Of a DNA stretch of 64,000 nt, positions 55,920 to 64,000 are shown piece by piece. The stretch is taken from NCBI GenBank assembly GCA_031291675.1, contig JARLIO010000034.1, forward strand, positions 372,001 to 436,000. Direction: 5' to 3'. This DNA is from Azospirillaceae bacterium (GTDB lineage Bacteria; Pseudomonadota; Alphaproteobacteria; Azospirillales; Azospirillaceae). How positions within the stretch are numbered: position 1 is the stretch's first letter; the number at the start of each line of letters is the position of its first letter. The translations under genes were made by a program, and so were the position numbers. Below the pieces are notes generated by a model, which was given only the letters and a program-made list of their open reading frames with translations, was not told the origin of the DNA and ran no database searches.

Positions 55920-57503
55920 TCAGAACGCCAGGGCCTTGGCGGTGACCACGCCCGGCAGCGCCGCGATTTGCCCGAGCAGCGTGTCGTCGGGCTTCTGGTC
56001 AACCGAGACCAGGCAGATCGCGTTCTCACCGGGGGCCGTGCGGCCAAGATGGAAGGTCGCAATATTGATGCCCGCCGTGCCCAGCGCCGTCCCCAGACGG
56101 CCGATGAAACCCGGCTTGTCCTCGTTGCGGACAAACAGCATATGCGCCGACAATTCGGCCTCGATCGGAACGTCCTCGATACCGACGATGCGCGGCTTTT
56201 CGCCCCCGACCAGGGTCCCGGCGACCGCGCGTTCGCGGTGCTCACTGGTCACCACCAGGCGGATCAGGGTCTGATAGTCGCTGGCCTGATCGCGCCGGGT
56301 CTCACTGACCCGGATATCACGCTCCCTGGCCAGCAGCGGGGCGTTGACGGTATTCACCGAATTCAACAACGGCGTCAGCAAGCCCTTGAGCACCAGGGCG
56401 GTCAACGGCTTGGTGTTGAGCTCGGCGACCAGTCCCTCATATTCGATGCTGACGGCACGCAGACCATGTTCGGTGATCTGACCCGCGAAGCTGCCGATCT
56501 GCTCGGCCAGGGCCATGTAGGGCTTCAGCTTCGGGGCATCCTCCGCCGAGACCGAGGGCATGTTCAACGCGTTGGTGACGGCGCCGGTGATCAGAAAATC
56601 CGAAATCTGCTCGGCGACCTGCAGCGCGACATTCTCCTGTGCCTCGGTGGTCGACGCGCCGAGATGCGGGGTGCAGATCACCTTGTCCAGACCGAACAGG
56701 ATGTTCTGCTTGGCCGGCTCGACGGCAAAGACGTCGACCGCGGCGCCGGCGACATGGCCGGATTCAAGCGCGGCCTTGAGGTCCTCCTCGACGATCAGAC
56801 CACCGCGGGCGCAATTGATGATCCGAACGCCGGGCCTGGTCTTGGCCAGAGCAGCGGCGTCAATGATATTGCGGGTCTGATCGGTCAGCGGCGTATGCAG
56901 GGTGATGAAATCGGCCCGCCCCAACAACTGGTCGAGGCTGAGCTTTTCCACCCCCAGATCATCAGCCCGTTCGTTCGACAGGAAGGGATCGAACGCAACG
57001 ACCCGCATCTTGAGCCCGCGGGCCCGATCGGCGACGATCGCGCCGATATTGCCGCAGCCGATGATGCCCAGCGTCTTGCCCGTCAGCTCGACGCCCATGA
57101 AGCGGTTCTTTTCCCACTTGCCGGCGTGCGTCGAGGCATTGGCGACCGGCAATTCCCGCGCCAGCGCGAACATCAGCGCAATGGCGTGTTCGGCCGTGGT
57201 GATGGAATTGCCGAACGGCGTGTTCATCACCGCGATGCCGCGCGCGGTCGCGGCCGGGATGTCGACATTGTCGACCCCGATGCCGGCGCGCCCGACGACC
57301 TTGAGCCGCGTCGCCGCGGCCAGGATGTCCTTGGTCACCTTGGTCGCCGAACGGATCGCGAGGCCGTCATAGCCGCCGATGATCGCGGCCAACTCATCGG
57401 GCTTCAGCCCGGTCTTGACATCAACTTCGATACCGCGCTCGCGGAAAATTTCCACCGCGCGCGGGCTAAGGCTGTCGGAGATCAGCACTCTGGGTTTTGG
57501 CAT
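55920..57503 (-). CDS. serA: D-3-phosphoglycerate dehydrogenase
   Basis: A 527-residue long-form SerA. The ATG at 57503 follows AGGAG and gives MPKPRVLISDSLSP. GIGVDNVDIPAATARGI precedes the Rossmann motif GIIGCGNIGAIVADRARGL. The catalytic residues lie in INCARGG (Arg), the Glu-containing segment after DVFAVEP and CTPHLGAST (His). After residue about 320 come an intervening (ASB) domain and a C-terminal ACT domain (LFVRNEDKPGFIGRLGTALG). It oxidises 3-phosphoglycerate, the first step of serine synthesis. It follows serC. Confidence 0.97.
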   Translation of the reverse strand: MPKPRVLISDSLSPRAVEIFRERGIEVDVKTGLKPDELAAIIGGYDGLAIRSATKVTKDILAAATRLKVVGRAGIGVDNVDIPAATARGIAVMNTPFGNSITTAEHAIALMFALARELPVANASTHAGKWEKNRFMGVELTGKTLGIIGCGNIGAIVADRARGLKMRVVAFDPFLSNERADDLGVEKLSLDQLLGRADFITLHTPLTDQTRNIIDAAALAKTRPGVRIINCARGGLIVEEDLKAALESGHVAGAAVDVFAVEPAKQNILFGLDKVICTPHLGASTTEAQENVALQVAEQISDFLITGAVTNALNMPSVSAEDAPKLKPYMALAEQIGSFAGQITEHGLRAVSIEYEGLVAELNTKPLTALVLKGLLTPLLNSVNTVNAPLLARERDIRVSETRRDQASDYQTLIRLVVTSEHRERAVAGTLVGGEKPRIVGIEDVPIEAELSAHMLFVRNEDKPGFIGRLGTALGTAGINIATFHLGRTAPGENAICLVSVDQKPDDTLLGQIAALPGVVTAKALAF

Positions 57504-57599
57504 GGGATTTTGCTCCTCTCGGGAGGAAAAGGCGGATCGTGACGAGGCCCGGCCAGCCGGTGCTTTGGCACCGACCCGGCCGGGGATCACCAACGATGC

Positions 57600-58766
57600 T
57601 CAGACTTGCGCGGCGACCAGTTCGGCCTTGACCGTGGCGAACGCCCAGTCGAGCCACGGCAACAGCGCCGCGATATCGGCGGTCTCGATGGTCGCACCAC
57701 CCCACAGGCGCAGGCCCGGCGGTGCATCGCGATAGGCCGCGGCATCGAGTGCCACGCCTTCCTTTTCCAACAACGCCGCAACCTTTTTGGCGACATCCGC
57801 CTGGCCGGTGGCGTCAAGCGCGGTCACCACGGGATCCACGATCTTCAGACAGATCGAGGTGTTGGAGCGCGTTGCCGGAACCCGGGCCAGAAAATCGACC
57901 CAGGGGGTCGCGGCCACCCAGGTGGCAATCGCGGCCAGGTTGGCATCGGATCGCGCCAGCAGCGCCGGCAGTCCGCCAATTTCCTGCGCCCAACGCAGCC
58001 CATCGATCGCATCCTCGACCGCGATCATCGACGGGGTGTTGATCGTCTCACCCCGGAAGATGCCCTCGTTGAGCTTGCCATCCTTGGTCATGCGGAAAAT
58101 CTTGGGCATCGGCCAGGCCGGCTTGGTGCTTTCGAGCCGGGCCACCGCGCGCGGGCTCAGCACCAGCATGCCATGGGCCGCCTCACCCCCCAGCACCTTC
58201 TGCCAGGACCAGGTGACGACATCGAGCTTGTGCCACGGCAACGCCATGGCAAACGCCGCCGATGTCGCATCGGCGATCACCAGCCCATCATGGTCGGCGG
58301 GAATCCAGTCCCCGTCGGGGACCCGAACACCCGAGGTCGTGCCGTTCCAGGTGAAGATCACATCGCGGCTGAAATCGAGCGCCGTCAGAGCGGGGATCTC
58401 ACCATAACCGGCATTGAAGGTCCGGACATCAGGCAGCTTCAACTGCTTGGTGACGTCGGTGACCCAGTCCTTGCCGAAACTCTCCCAGGCCAGAATGTCG
58501 ACGCCGCGCGGGCCCAATAACGACCATAGCGCCATTTCAACCGCGCCGGTATCGGATGCCGGCACAATGCCGACGCGATAGTCCGCGGGGATGCCGAGAA
58601 TGCTGCGGGAGAGGTCGATAACCTCGGCCAGCTTGGCCTTGCCGGGCTTGGAGCGGTGGGATCGCCCGGTCAACGCCCCTTTGAGCGCTTCAACCGACCA
58701 ACCGGGTCGTTTCGCGCAGGGGCCGGAGGAAAAATGCGGAGTACCTGGCCGAACTGTCGGCTTCAT
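57600..58766 (-). CDS. serC: Phosphoserine aminotransferase
   Basis: A 388-residue PLP enzyme of the alphaproteobacterial SerC type. [13 protein letters not shown] begins the protein. [20 protein letters not shown] and [11 protein letters not shown] bind PLP phosphate, and the Schiff-base Lys is in [14 protein letters not shown]. It converts 3-phosphohydroxypyruvate to phosphoserine. Its start is embedded behind a structured leader (58767-58850). serA follows 96 bp downstream. Confidence 0.97.
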   Translation of the reverse strand: MKPTVRPGTPHFSSGPCAKRPGWSVEALKGALTGRSHRSKPGKAKLAEVIDLSRSILGIPADYRVGIVPASDTGAVEMALWSLLGPRGVDILAWESFGKDWVTDVTKQLKLPDVRTFNAGYGEIPALTALDFSRDVIFTWNGTTSGVRVPDGDWIPADHDGLVIADATSAAFAMALPWHKLDVVTWSWQKVLGGEAAHGMLVLSPRAVARLESTKPAWPMPKIFRMTKDGKLNEGIFRGETINTPSMIAVEDAIDGLRWAQEIGGLPALLARSDANLAAIATWVAATPWVDFLARVPATRSNTSICLKIVDPVVTALDATGQADVAKKVAALLEKEGVALDAAAYRDAPPGLRLWGGATIETADIAALLPWLDWAFATVKAELVAAQV

Positions 58767-58850
58767 CGAGGCTATTCCTTCCAGAATAGTGCGCCCCGGT
58801 GGGGGGGCGTGGCCCGGGACCGATCCTATGAGAGGATCTCCCCCCGGTCA
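58767..58850 (-). promoter_or_regulatory. Structured leader of serC (candidate serC leader RNA)
   Basis: Read on the minus strand, three hairpins precede the ATG: GATCCT/AGGATC (58838-58822), CGCCCC/GGGGCG (58809-58792) and CTATTC/GAATAG (58889 side reads 58789-58784 with 58777-58772). The last stem flanks a loop with the ribosome-binding sequence GGAAGG at 58782-58777. A conserved serC leader RNA (Rfam serC) is known upstream of serC-serA in alphaproteobacteria. The match to that family is inferred from position and structure only. Confidence 0.45.
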
Positions 58851-60557
58851 ACCAGCACCGACAGCCGGCAGCGCCCCGAGATCCTCGGCACGCTCGGCCA
58901 TGCGATGCAGGGTGACGAGTGCCGCCTCGCGCTCGTCACCCGCGGCAAACCGGCCGCCAAACGCCTCGATCAGCTTTGGGCTGCGGATCGCCCGGCTTGA
59001 AACATCAGCCACAAGAGCGCGGAACCGCGGCGCCTCCGGCAAGGGATCGACCACCGTGATCAGGAGCGCCAGCCGCTCCGCGAGCGATTTTCCCCGAACA
59101 CCCAGGATGTCGCTGCGCACCAGTTCGACGATCGCGGCGTCGATCTGGTCCATCAGCGCGACGGCGACGTTATCGCTGGACTCGAAGCTGGCCAGGCGCA
59201 TCCAGCAGCGCACCAGCGTCGACACCGCGTCGATCCGCCGCATGTGCGATTGAACCACTTCGCTGATCGAGGCGCCGACGATCAGGCCGGAGAAATGCGC
59301 CCGGACCCGTGCCCTGACCGGTTCACTGGGGGCCAAATCGATCAATCGGGCGAACCGCTCAAGGCGAATGTCGATGCGCCGGATCGCATAGAGCAGAGTC
59401 TCGATCCGTTCCGCCGTCATCACATTTTCGGTCCGGACCTCGATCGCCATGCGCACCGCGTCGTCGCGGGCCAGGATCGGGCTTGCCTGAATGATGGTGC
59501 GCTTGAGCGCGGCCAACGCTTCGAGTTCGCTCAACAGATCGTCTTCGGGCCGCAGCAGCGAACGCATCGTCAGAACCCGGATCAGCGCCTTGCGCAACGC
59601 CCACCGGGTTCGTGGCATCAGATTGGCGATCATCAGCCGGTCGAAACAAGCGAGATCGGCGAGCGGCGGCCGCAGCCGGCCGAACCACCGACAACCATGC
59701 ATTTCGGCAAGCATCAGGGCCTGGGTTCCGACGTCACTGCGGCCATTCGCGAGCTCGCGCAGGCACGGCCCCATCTGGACGATCTCGGCCATCAGCCGGT
59801 CGATCAGGCTGATATGAATGACTTCCAGGTTGACATCACACAGCCGGGCCACGCGCTCCAGCTTTTCCTGCCAACTCTGGCAGCCGGTCAGATAGCGGCT
59901 GATCCCGCGCAACGCGTGAAAACTGAAACCCACGGTTCCGAACTTGGTTTCCAGGCTGCGAAGCGTGGTCAGAAAATTATGCGGCTGAATCACCGGCTCG
60001 GCAAAGCGGCCGCACTCAACCTCCAGCTTCGCCCCGGCACTATGGACCAGATCCATCAGTTCGCGCGCCCGTTGATGAGGCGATTCCTCGGTGCCATGGA
60101 CCTGGATCGCAGCCGCCCGCTGGATCGCACCGGCCAGCATCTCGCCCGCCGTGGTCAACTGGCCAACGACATTGGGAAGATGAATCAGCTCCAGGGGGGT
60201 TAGCCGGCGCGGCTCCAGAAAACGGGCCAGGTACAAGCGGATCGCTTCCCGCGCCGATTCACTGGTGAAATCCTCGGGGCCGCGACAAAAGGGAATCTCG
60301 TAATCGTCCACCTCCGACGGCGGTTCGCAGCCACGCAGCCATGTCTGCAGCACGATTCGTTCTTCGAAATCAAATTCCGGGTATTTTGTGCAACGCAAAA
60401 TACGGATTCCGGCAAACTGGCCCGCCGGCAAAATCTGAGCAGCGATCAGGAACAACGCCTCGCGGGTTTGCGCACCCGAGATCGCTTTCCATTTTCCCTT
60501 CCGGATGAGCTCCAGCTCGTAACCTACTATTGTAGAACCCGGCCTCTGCTCCGCCAT
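58848..60557 (-). CDS. Conserved-looking hypothetical protein, unrecognised
   Basis: A 569-residue, mostly helical, cytoplasmic protein with no membrane segment. The N-terminal 110 residues are compositionally distinct (STIVGYELELIRKGKWKAIS, then FAGIRILRCTKYPEFDFEER) and may form a small beta-rich domain. The rest is repetitive alpha-helical with many Arg and Leu. No catalytic motif was seen. It precedes serC by 81 bp in the same direction, so co-transcription is possible, but the serC leader would still separate them. The function is unknown. Confidence 0.65.
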   Translation of the reverse strand: MAEQRPGSTIVGYELELIRKGKWKAISGAQTREALFLIAAQILPAGQFAGIRILRCTKYPEFDFEERIVLQTWLRGCEPPSEVDDYEIPFCRGPEDFTSESAREAIRLYLARFLEPRRLTPLELIHLPNVVGQLTTAGEMLAGAIQRAAAIQVHGTEESPHQRARELMDLVHSAGAKLEVECGRFAEPVIQPHNFLTTLRSLETKFGTVGFSFHALRGISRYLTGCQSWQEKLERVARLCDVNLEVIHISLIDRLMAEIVQMGPCLRELANGRSDVGTQALMLAEMHGCRWFGRLRPPLADLACFDRLMIANLMPRTRWALRKALIRVLTMRSLLRPEDDLLSELEALAALKRTIIQASPILARDDAVRMAIEVRTENVMTAERIETLLYAIRRIDIRLERFARLIDLAPSEPVRARVRAHFSGLIVGASISEVVQSHMRRIDAVSTLVRCWMRLASFESSDNVAVALMDQIDAAIVELVRSDILGVRGKSLAERLALLITVVDPLPEAPRFRALVADVSSRAIRSPKLIEAFGGRFAAGDEREAALVTLHRMAERAEDLGALPAVGAG

Positions 60558-60861
60558 ATCAGCGAATTTTCCCGATTCGAACCCAAACCAACGCCGGATA
60601 TTAGCGGAAATTTATGACATAATAACGCACAATCGTGACATTCGTGAAACATTCCGCAGGCCAAGGTTTCGGCCGCGCTTGGCGATGCCGCGAAACCACG
60701 AAGCCGGTGCGACGGCGCCGTGATCCTCCGGATGGATCGAACACCGGCGCCCGACGCAACGGTCTTTTTCGGGCGAACACCCCCGGACCGGGGCCGCCAT
60801 CGCGACTCCGTTCTTGCAACCAAACAATGCGATCGAGCCCTCGGCGGTGATCACACCGTGA
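60558..60861. other. Gap upstream of the 569-residue protein
   Basis: These 304 bp lie between the PhzF-family stop and the start of the 569-residue gene. An AT-rich patch near 60600-60650 (TTTATGACATAATAACG) is the likely promoter region for the minus-strand gene. No gene was recognised. Confidence 0.5.
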
Positions 60862-60875
60862 TCAGACGGTGATCA
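60847..60875. repeat. Three GTGATCA repeats at 11-bp spacing
   Basis: GTGATCA occurs at 60847-60853, 60858-60864 and 60869-60875, exactly one helical turn apart, across the 3' end of the PhzF-family gene. TGATCA is itself palindromic. It may be a protein-binding array or fold in RNA. Confidence 0.7.
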
Positions 60876-61662
60876 TTCCCTCCAGATAGGGCACGACCGA
60901 CCCGGTCAACAGCACCCGCGCCGCCTCGCGCCGGCATCGCAGCCGGCCCCCGCGCGCCGAAACCTGGAGCGCGGTCAGCGTGTCATGCCCCAGGCGATCG
61001 GCCCAGTAAGGCACCAGGGTGCAATGCGACGACCCGGTCACCGGATCCTCATTGAGCCCTTTGGCCGGGGCAAAGAACCGCGACACGAAATCGACGTCGC
61101 GCCCGGGCGCCGTGACAATCGTGCCAAAGCGCGGCAATCGCGCCAGGGCGGTGAAGTCAGGCGTCAACCCCCGCACCACATCCTCATCGTCATAGACCAC
61201 GAGATAGTCGCGCGCCGCCAGAATCGCTTGCGGCGACGGCCCGCCCAGGGCGGCCACCAGCCCGGCCGGAACCTCGATCGCCTCCGCCGGACGTGCCGGG
61301 AAATCCAGCGTCAAACCCGCCGCGTCGACGGTCACGGTCAAGAGACCCGCCTTGCGGGTCTGAAAAGCGATCCGCCGCGTCGCCGGCGCCGGCCGATCGG
61401 GATCAAGCCGGTTGGCGATCACCCAGGCCGACGCCAAAGTGGCGTGGCCGCAGAGATCGACTTCGACCGCCGGCGTGAACCAGCGCAGTTCCCAGCCATC
61501 AGCCGCCGCAACCAGAAAGGCGGTCTCCGACAGATTGTTCTCGGCCGCGATCGCCTGCAAAATGTCGTCTGGCAACCACGTCTCAAGGGGAACCACTGCG
61601 GCGGGATTTCCGGCAAAACGCCGATCGGCAAAGGCATCAACGTGATAAAGCGGCAATTGCAT
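60862..61662 (-). CDS. PhzF family isomerase-like protein
   Basis: A 266-residue protein from the ATG at 61662; an in-frame TTG at 61680 is less likely. It has the diaminopimelate-epimerase-like fold. YHVDAFADRRFAGNPAAVVPL begins the protein. The conserved Glu of the PhzF active site lies in NNLSETAFLV. GHATLASAWV and NEDPVTGSSHCTLVPYWA are family motifs. PhzF enzymes isomerise or rearrange small molecules; the substrate of this subfamily is unknown. It has no biosynthetic neighbours here. Confidence 0.9.
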   Translation of the reverse strand: MQLPLYHVDAFADRRFAGNPAAVVPLETWLPDDILQAIAAENNLSETAFLVAAADGWELRWFTPAVEVDLCGHATLASAWVIANRLDPDRPAPATRRIAFQTRKAGLLTVTVDAAGLTLDFPARPAEAIEVPAGLVAALGGPSPQAILAARDYLVVYDDEDVVRGLTPDFTALARLPRFGTIVTAPGRDVDFVSRFFAPAKGLNEDPVTGSSHCTLVPYWADRLGHDTLTALQVSARGGRLRCRREAARVLLTGSVVPYLEGMITV

Positions 61663-61757
61663 CGCAACACCCGGGGGCAAAGGATCAGGGAAACGCCCCG
61701 GAACGGCTGATTCCGGGGCGGCTCAATCAACGGCAAAGGGCGGATGTTCCGGGGACG

Positions 61758-62009
61758 TCACCGTCTCCAGACCGGCTTTCCGCTCTCGTGCTCGACGTCG
61801 GCACGACTCAAGCCCATGTCGCGCAGCATATGGTCATCAAGGCTGCTGAGACGCAGACGTTGCTGATGCCGCCACTGCCACAGCGCCAACGTGTCGAAGA
61901 TCGAAACAAGCCGTCGTGTCGCGGCACGGATCATCGTTCTGGCAGCCGGAGCCGGGGCCAAAACCGGAGCGGGAACCACGACACGCTTTTCCTGAAACAC
62001 CGCAGACAT
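61758..62009 (-). CDS. DUF1127 domain small protein
   Basis: An 83-residue basic protein. The ATG at 62009 follows GGGAGG with good spacing. The C-terminal 45 residues (WQWRHQQRLRLSSLDDHMLR, then DMGLSRADVE) match the DUF1127 (YjiS-like) domain, an Arg-rich motif that in some alphaproteobacteria contacts RNA and affects small-RNA turnover. The N-terminal half is Ala/Pro/Val-rich. It is divergent from the MocR-type regulator. Confidence 0.85.
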   Translation of the reverse strand: MSAVFQEKRVVVPAPVLAPAPAARTMIRAATRRLVSIFDTLALWQWRHQQRLRLSSLDDHMLRDMGLSRADVEHESGKPVWRR

Positions 62010-62332
62010 AGCAACCTCCCAACCACCAGAAAAACGCGGAACAATGTCACCATTCCTTCCCAAGACAGGAACAAATGCCCGGGACATCGTCACCACAACA
62101 ATCGATACATTTCGTATTATGCCGAACCAATTTTTGGCGTCAATTGCAACATTGTCACCATTACAATATCAACGATGGCGCCGTTTCCGGCCTGATCGCC
62201 GTCAATCCCACCGTTTCGATCGCGTGGATGCGGCACGATGCCGGGATCACATTGATCATATTGTTCTAGAACATCTCGCCCCGGATTGCTAAAATGACCG
62301 CTTGATTGTTCACATGGAATGTCCTGTTCACG
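62010..62332. promoter_or_regulatory. Divergent promoter region with TGTTC motifs
   Basis: A perfect palindrome TGTTCTAGAACA lies at 62262-62273. TGTTCAC is directly repeated at 62307-62313 and 62325-62331, the second copy ending 1 bp before the regulator ATG. MocR-type regulators often bind direct repeats in their own promoters, so autoregulation is likely. The other half of the region (62010-62250) is AT-richer and should hold the DUF1127 promoter. Confidence 0.55.
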
Positions 62333-63727
62333 ATGACAGATTGGCTGCCCGATATCGTCGCCCGTCCGGGATCCCGGTATCAGGCGATTGCCGACGCCCT
62401 GGCCGAGGACGTCAACGCGGGCCGGTTGGCGGCGGGAAGCCGCCTGCCGACTCACCGTGACCTGGCCTTCAAACTGAAGGTCACGGTCGGAACCGTGACA
62501 CGCGCCTATGCCGAGGCCGAACGCCGTGGCCTGGTCGCTGGCGAGGTCGGGCGTGGTACCTATGTGCTGGGATCCGGCCAACCGCTGCGGGTCGAACCCT
62601 GGCCCGAGGATACGCGCCAGACGACGATCAATCTCGCGGTGTGCCAGCCGCAGGTTCCCGGCGTCGCCGAAGCCCTGGCCGCCGAGATGGCCAATCTGGC
62701 GACGACCTCAGCCACGACGATTGAGGAGTGGCTGGGCTATCCGCTCCACAGCGGACTCCCCACTCACCGCGCGATCGGGGCACGATGGCTGCAACGCCAC
62801 GGGATCGATGCCAAACCGGAGTCGGTGCTGTTGATCGGCGGCGCCCAGGCCGGCATGGCGGTCGCCTTCGCCGCCCTGACCCGTCCGGGGGATCTGGTTC
62901 TGACCGAATGCCTGACCTATTTTGGCATGAAGTCGGTCGCCGCCAGCCTCGGCCTCAAGCTTGAGGGCGTCGCGATTGATGATCACGGCCTGATCCCCGA
63001 CGCGTTCGACGCCGCCTGCCGCCAGGGGGCACGCGCCCTTTATACCGTTCCGACCCTGCAAAATCCGACCGCGACGATCCAGCCGGCGGAACGGCGGGCC
63101 GAAATTGTCGCCATTGCCCGCCGCTACGGCGTCGCCATTGTCGAAGACGATGTCTTCGGCTTTCTGGTGGAAAACCAGCCGCCACCCCTGCAAACCCTGG
63201 CCCCGGATCTGGTCATCCTGTTGCGCAGCCTGTCGAAATCCGTCGCTGCCGGCCTGCGGATCGGTCACCTGGTCGCGCCGCCGCGCCTGGTGCCGCGGCT
63301 GGAGGCGCAGATCCGGGCGCTGTATTACGGCGTCCCGCAACTGATGGCGGAAATTGCGAGTCGCTGGATCGACAACGGCAAAGCCGACACCTTCGCTGAC
63401 GTGCAGCGCGGGGTTGCCGCCGGCCGCATGGCCCTGGCGAAACGGATCCTGGCACCGTTTGATGTCGCCGCGACCCCGACGACCAGCCTGCACCTGTGGC
63501 TGAAACTGCCCGACCCCTGGCGCCGCGAAGCCTTCGTCGAGGAGGCGCGGATCCACGGTGTGGCCGTGACCGGCGCCGATGCTTTCGCCGTCGGTCGCAT
63601 CAATGCCCCCCATGCGGTTCGCCTGGGCCTGTGCATGCCGCGAAACGATGCCGAACTGATCCGCGGACTGTCGACGCTGGTCGATGTTCTCAACGGCCCG
63701 GCGATGGCGGGCCCATCGCTGGTTTGA
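62333..63727 (+). CDS. MocR-type GntR regulator with aminotransferase domain
   Basis: A 464-residue protein. Residues about 5-75 form a GntR winged helix (SRYQAIADALAEDVNAGRLA, then GSRLPTHRDLA). Residues about 110-460 form a fold-type I aminotransferase domain, with the PLP Lys in LLRSLSKSVAAGLRIGHL and EDDVFGFLVENQPPP nearby. Such proteins use PLP or an amino compound as effector and are not usually transaminases. The ATG at 62333 is favoured over a TTG at 62306, though neither has a strong ribosome-binding site. The regulated target is not evident beyond the divergent DUF1127 gene. Confidence 0.9.
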   Translation: MTDWLPDIVARPGSRYQAIADALAEDVNAGRLAAGSRLPTHRDLAFKLKVTVGTVTRAYAEAERRGLVAGEVGRGTYVLGSGQPLRVEPWPEDTRQTTINLAVCQPQVPGVAEALAAEMANLATTSATTIEEWLGYPLHSGLPTHRAIGARWLQRHGIDAKPESVLLIGGAQAGMAVAFAALTRPGDLVLTECLTYFGMKSVAASLGLKLEGVAIDDHGLIPDAFDAACRQGARALYTVPTLQNPTATIQPAERRAEIVAIARRYGVAIVEDDVFGFLVENQPPPLQTLAPDLVILLRSLSKSVAAGLRIGHLVAPPRLVPRLEAQIRALYYGVPQLMAEIASRWIDNGKADTFADVQRGVAAGRMALAKRILAPFDVAATPTTSLHLWLKLPDPWRREAFVEEARIHGVAVTGADAFAVGRINAPHAVRLGLCMPRNDAELIRGLSTLVDVLNGPAMAGPSLV

Positions 63728-63739
63728 CACCGGCCCGCG

Positions 63740-63912
63740 ACCGCCACCGCGGTCCGCATGGTATTACCATTTATGCGTTGGACGCAGGGGTGCCACGCTG
63801 GACCACCGGTTCTGCCGCAACCGATTTTGCCGTACATTCCCTCTTGTGATCGCGCGCTTCAGGGCGTGCGTTTCCTCCCTGAACTTAGGCCGCCCTTGAG
63901 GCGGCCTTTTTT
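63740..63912 (+). ncRNA. Possible short structured RNA ending in a terminator
   Basis: Between the regulator stop and the terminator, the plus strand folds several short hairpins: TGCG/CGCA near 63775-63787, CGCGCGC-TTCAGG-GCGTGCG near 63852-63871, and the terminator stem. There is no open frame of note. It could be a small RNA gene or merely the 3' UTR of the regulator. No family was assigned. Confidence 0.25.
63887..63912 (+). terminator. Intrinsic terminator near the right edge
   Basis: GGCCGCC and GGCGGCC form a perfect 7-bp stem with loop CTTGA, followed by TTTTTT at 63907-63912. It is a textbook rho-independent terminator for plus-strand transcription. Confidence 0.9.
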
Positions 63913-63936
63913 CGTTCCGGGCCATCGGCGCCGGGT

Positions 63937-64000
63937 TCAGCGGAATGAGGTCACGGTGTGGCCGTGATTCAGCGGGCCGTGACCATGGCCCAAGCCGGGC
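63937..64000 (-). CDS. Possible 3' end of a minus-strand gene (runs off the right edge)
   Basis: A minus-strand frame enters from the edge and ends at the TGA at 63939-63937 with about 20 residues (GLGHGHGPLNHGHTVTSFR). The His/Gly-rich end could be a real C-terminus convergent with the regulator, but the piece is too short to assign. Confidence 0.25.
   Translation of the reverse strand, partial: PGLGHGHGPLNHGHTVTSFR

Noticed and set aside
55820-56245. Upstream extension of azoR to a 345-residue protein
   Set aside because: The extra residues are Arg/Ser-rich, overlap serA in another phase, and the TTG at 55819 has a well-placed AGGAG giving the standard azoreductase length.

Overview
The window is GC-rich, densely coded chromosomal DNA of an alphaproteobacterium, most likely of the Rhodospirillales/Rhodospirillaceae type. 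The evidence is the chvI-chvG two-component pair divergent from pckA, a PhaR-type PHB regulator, a two-subunit (PhaEC-like) polyhydroxyalkanoate synthase beside phaA and phaB, a structured leader before a serC-serA pair, and heme A synthase. No insertion sequence, phage gene or CRISPR array was seen.

Region 1 (1-9.5 kb) is the accessory part. A truncated MFS exporter diverges from a LysR regulator. These are followed by an orphan protein, a remnant of an ECF sigma factor, and an efflux operon: membrane-anchored methyltransferase, HlyD/EmrA adaptor, DHA2/EmrB pump and TolC-like lipoprotein. A degraded second copy of the methyltransferase follows, so the pump genes lie between 445-bp direct repeats. 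A TetR gene faces the operon. One 12-bp site occurs, inverted, before both the operon and tetR. The region ends at tRNA-Ser(GGA), whose 3' end abuts the C-terminal remnant of a serine recombinase, which suggests an eroded tRNA-linked island.

Region 2 (9.6-24.9 kb) is core-like: CBS protein, hydrolase, two envelope glycosyltransferases (GT4, GT9), thrS, infC (probably starting at ATA), cfa, pckA, a HugZ-like protein, chvI-chvG, a Gfo/Idh/MocA oxidoreductase and an orphan FlgC-like rod protein. Region 3 (24.9-38 kb) has a 1162-residue Fe-S/flavin oxidoreductase, ctaA, a polytopic membrane protein, the PHB locus (phaB, phaA, phaC, a small phaE-like gene and divergent phaR) and a PAS-GGDEF-EAL protein with degenerate GGDEF. 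Region 4 (38-47.3 kb) is a glycogen/alpha-glucan locus: glgB, glgX, a response-regulator-like protein and malQ.

Region 5 (47.3-64 kb) holds an operon of pseudokinase, small membrane protein and TrmH-type methyltransferase, then hisZ-purA, a dienelactone hydrolase remnant, a HigB/HigA-like toxin-antitoxin pair, azoR, serC-serA behind an uncharacterised 569-residue protein, a PhzF-family protein, a DUF1127 protein and a MocR-type regulator.

Functionally, carbon storage (PHB and glycogen), gluconeogenesis (pckA beside chvIG) and amino-acid or nucleotide synthesis dominate. The least explained parts are the repeat-flanked efflux cassette, the pseudokinase operon and the large flavoprotein. All names come from reading motifs and family resemblance; no database search was run.
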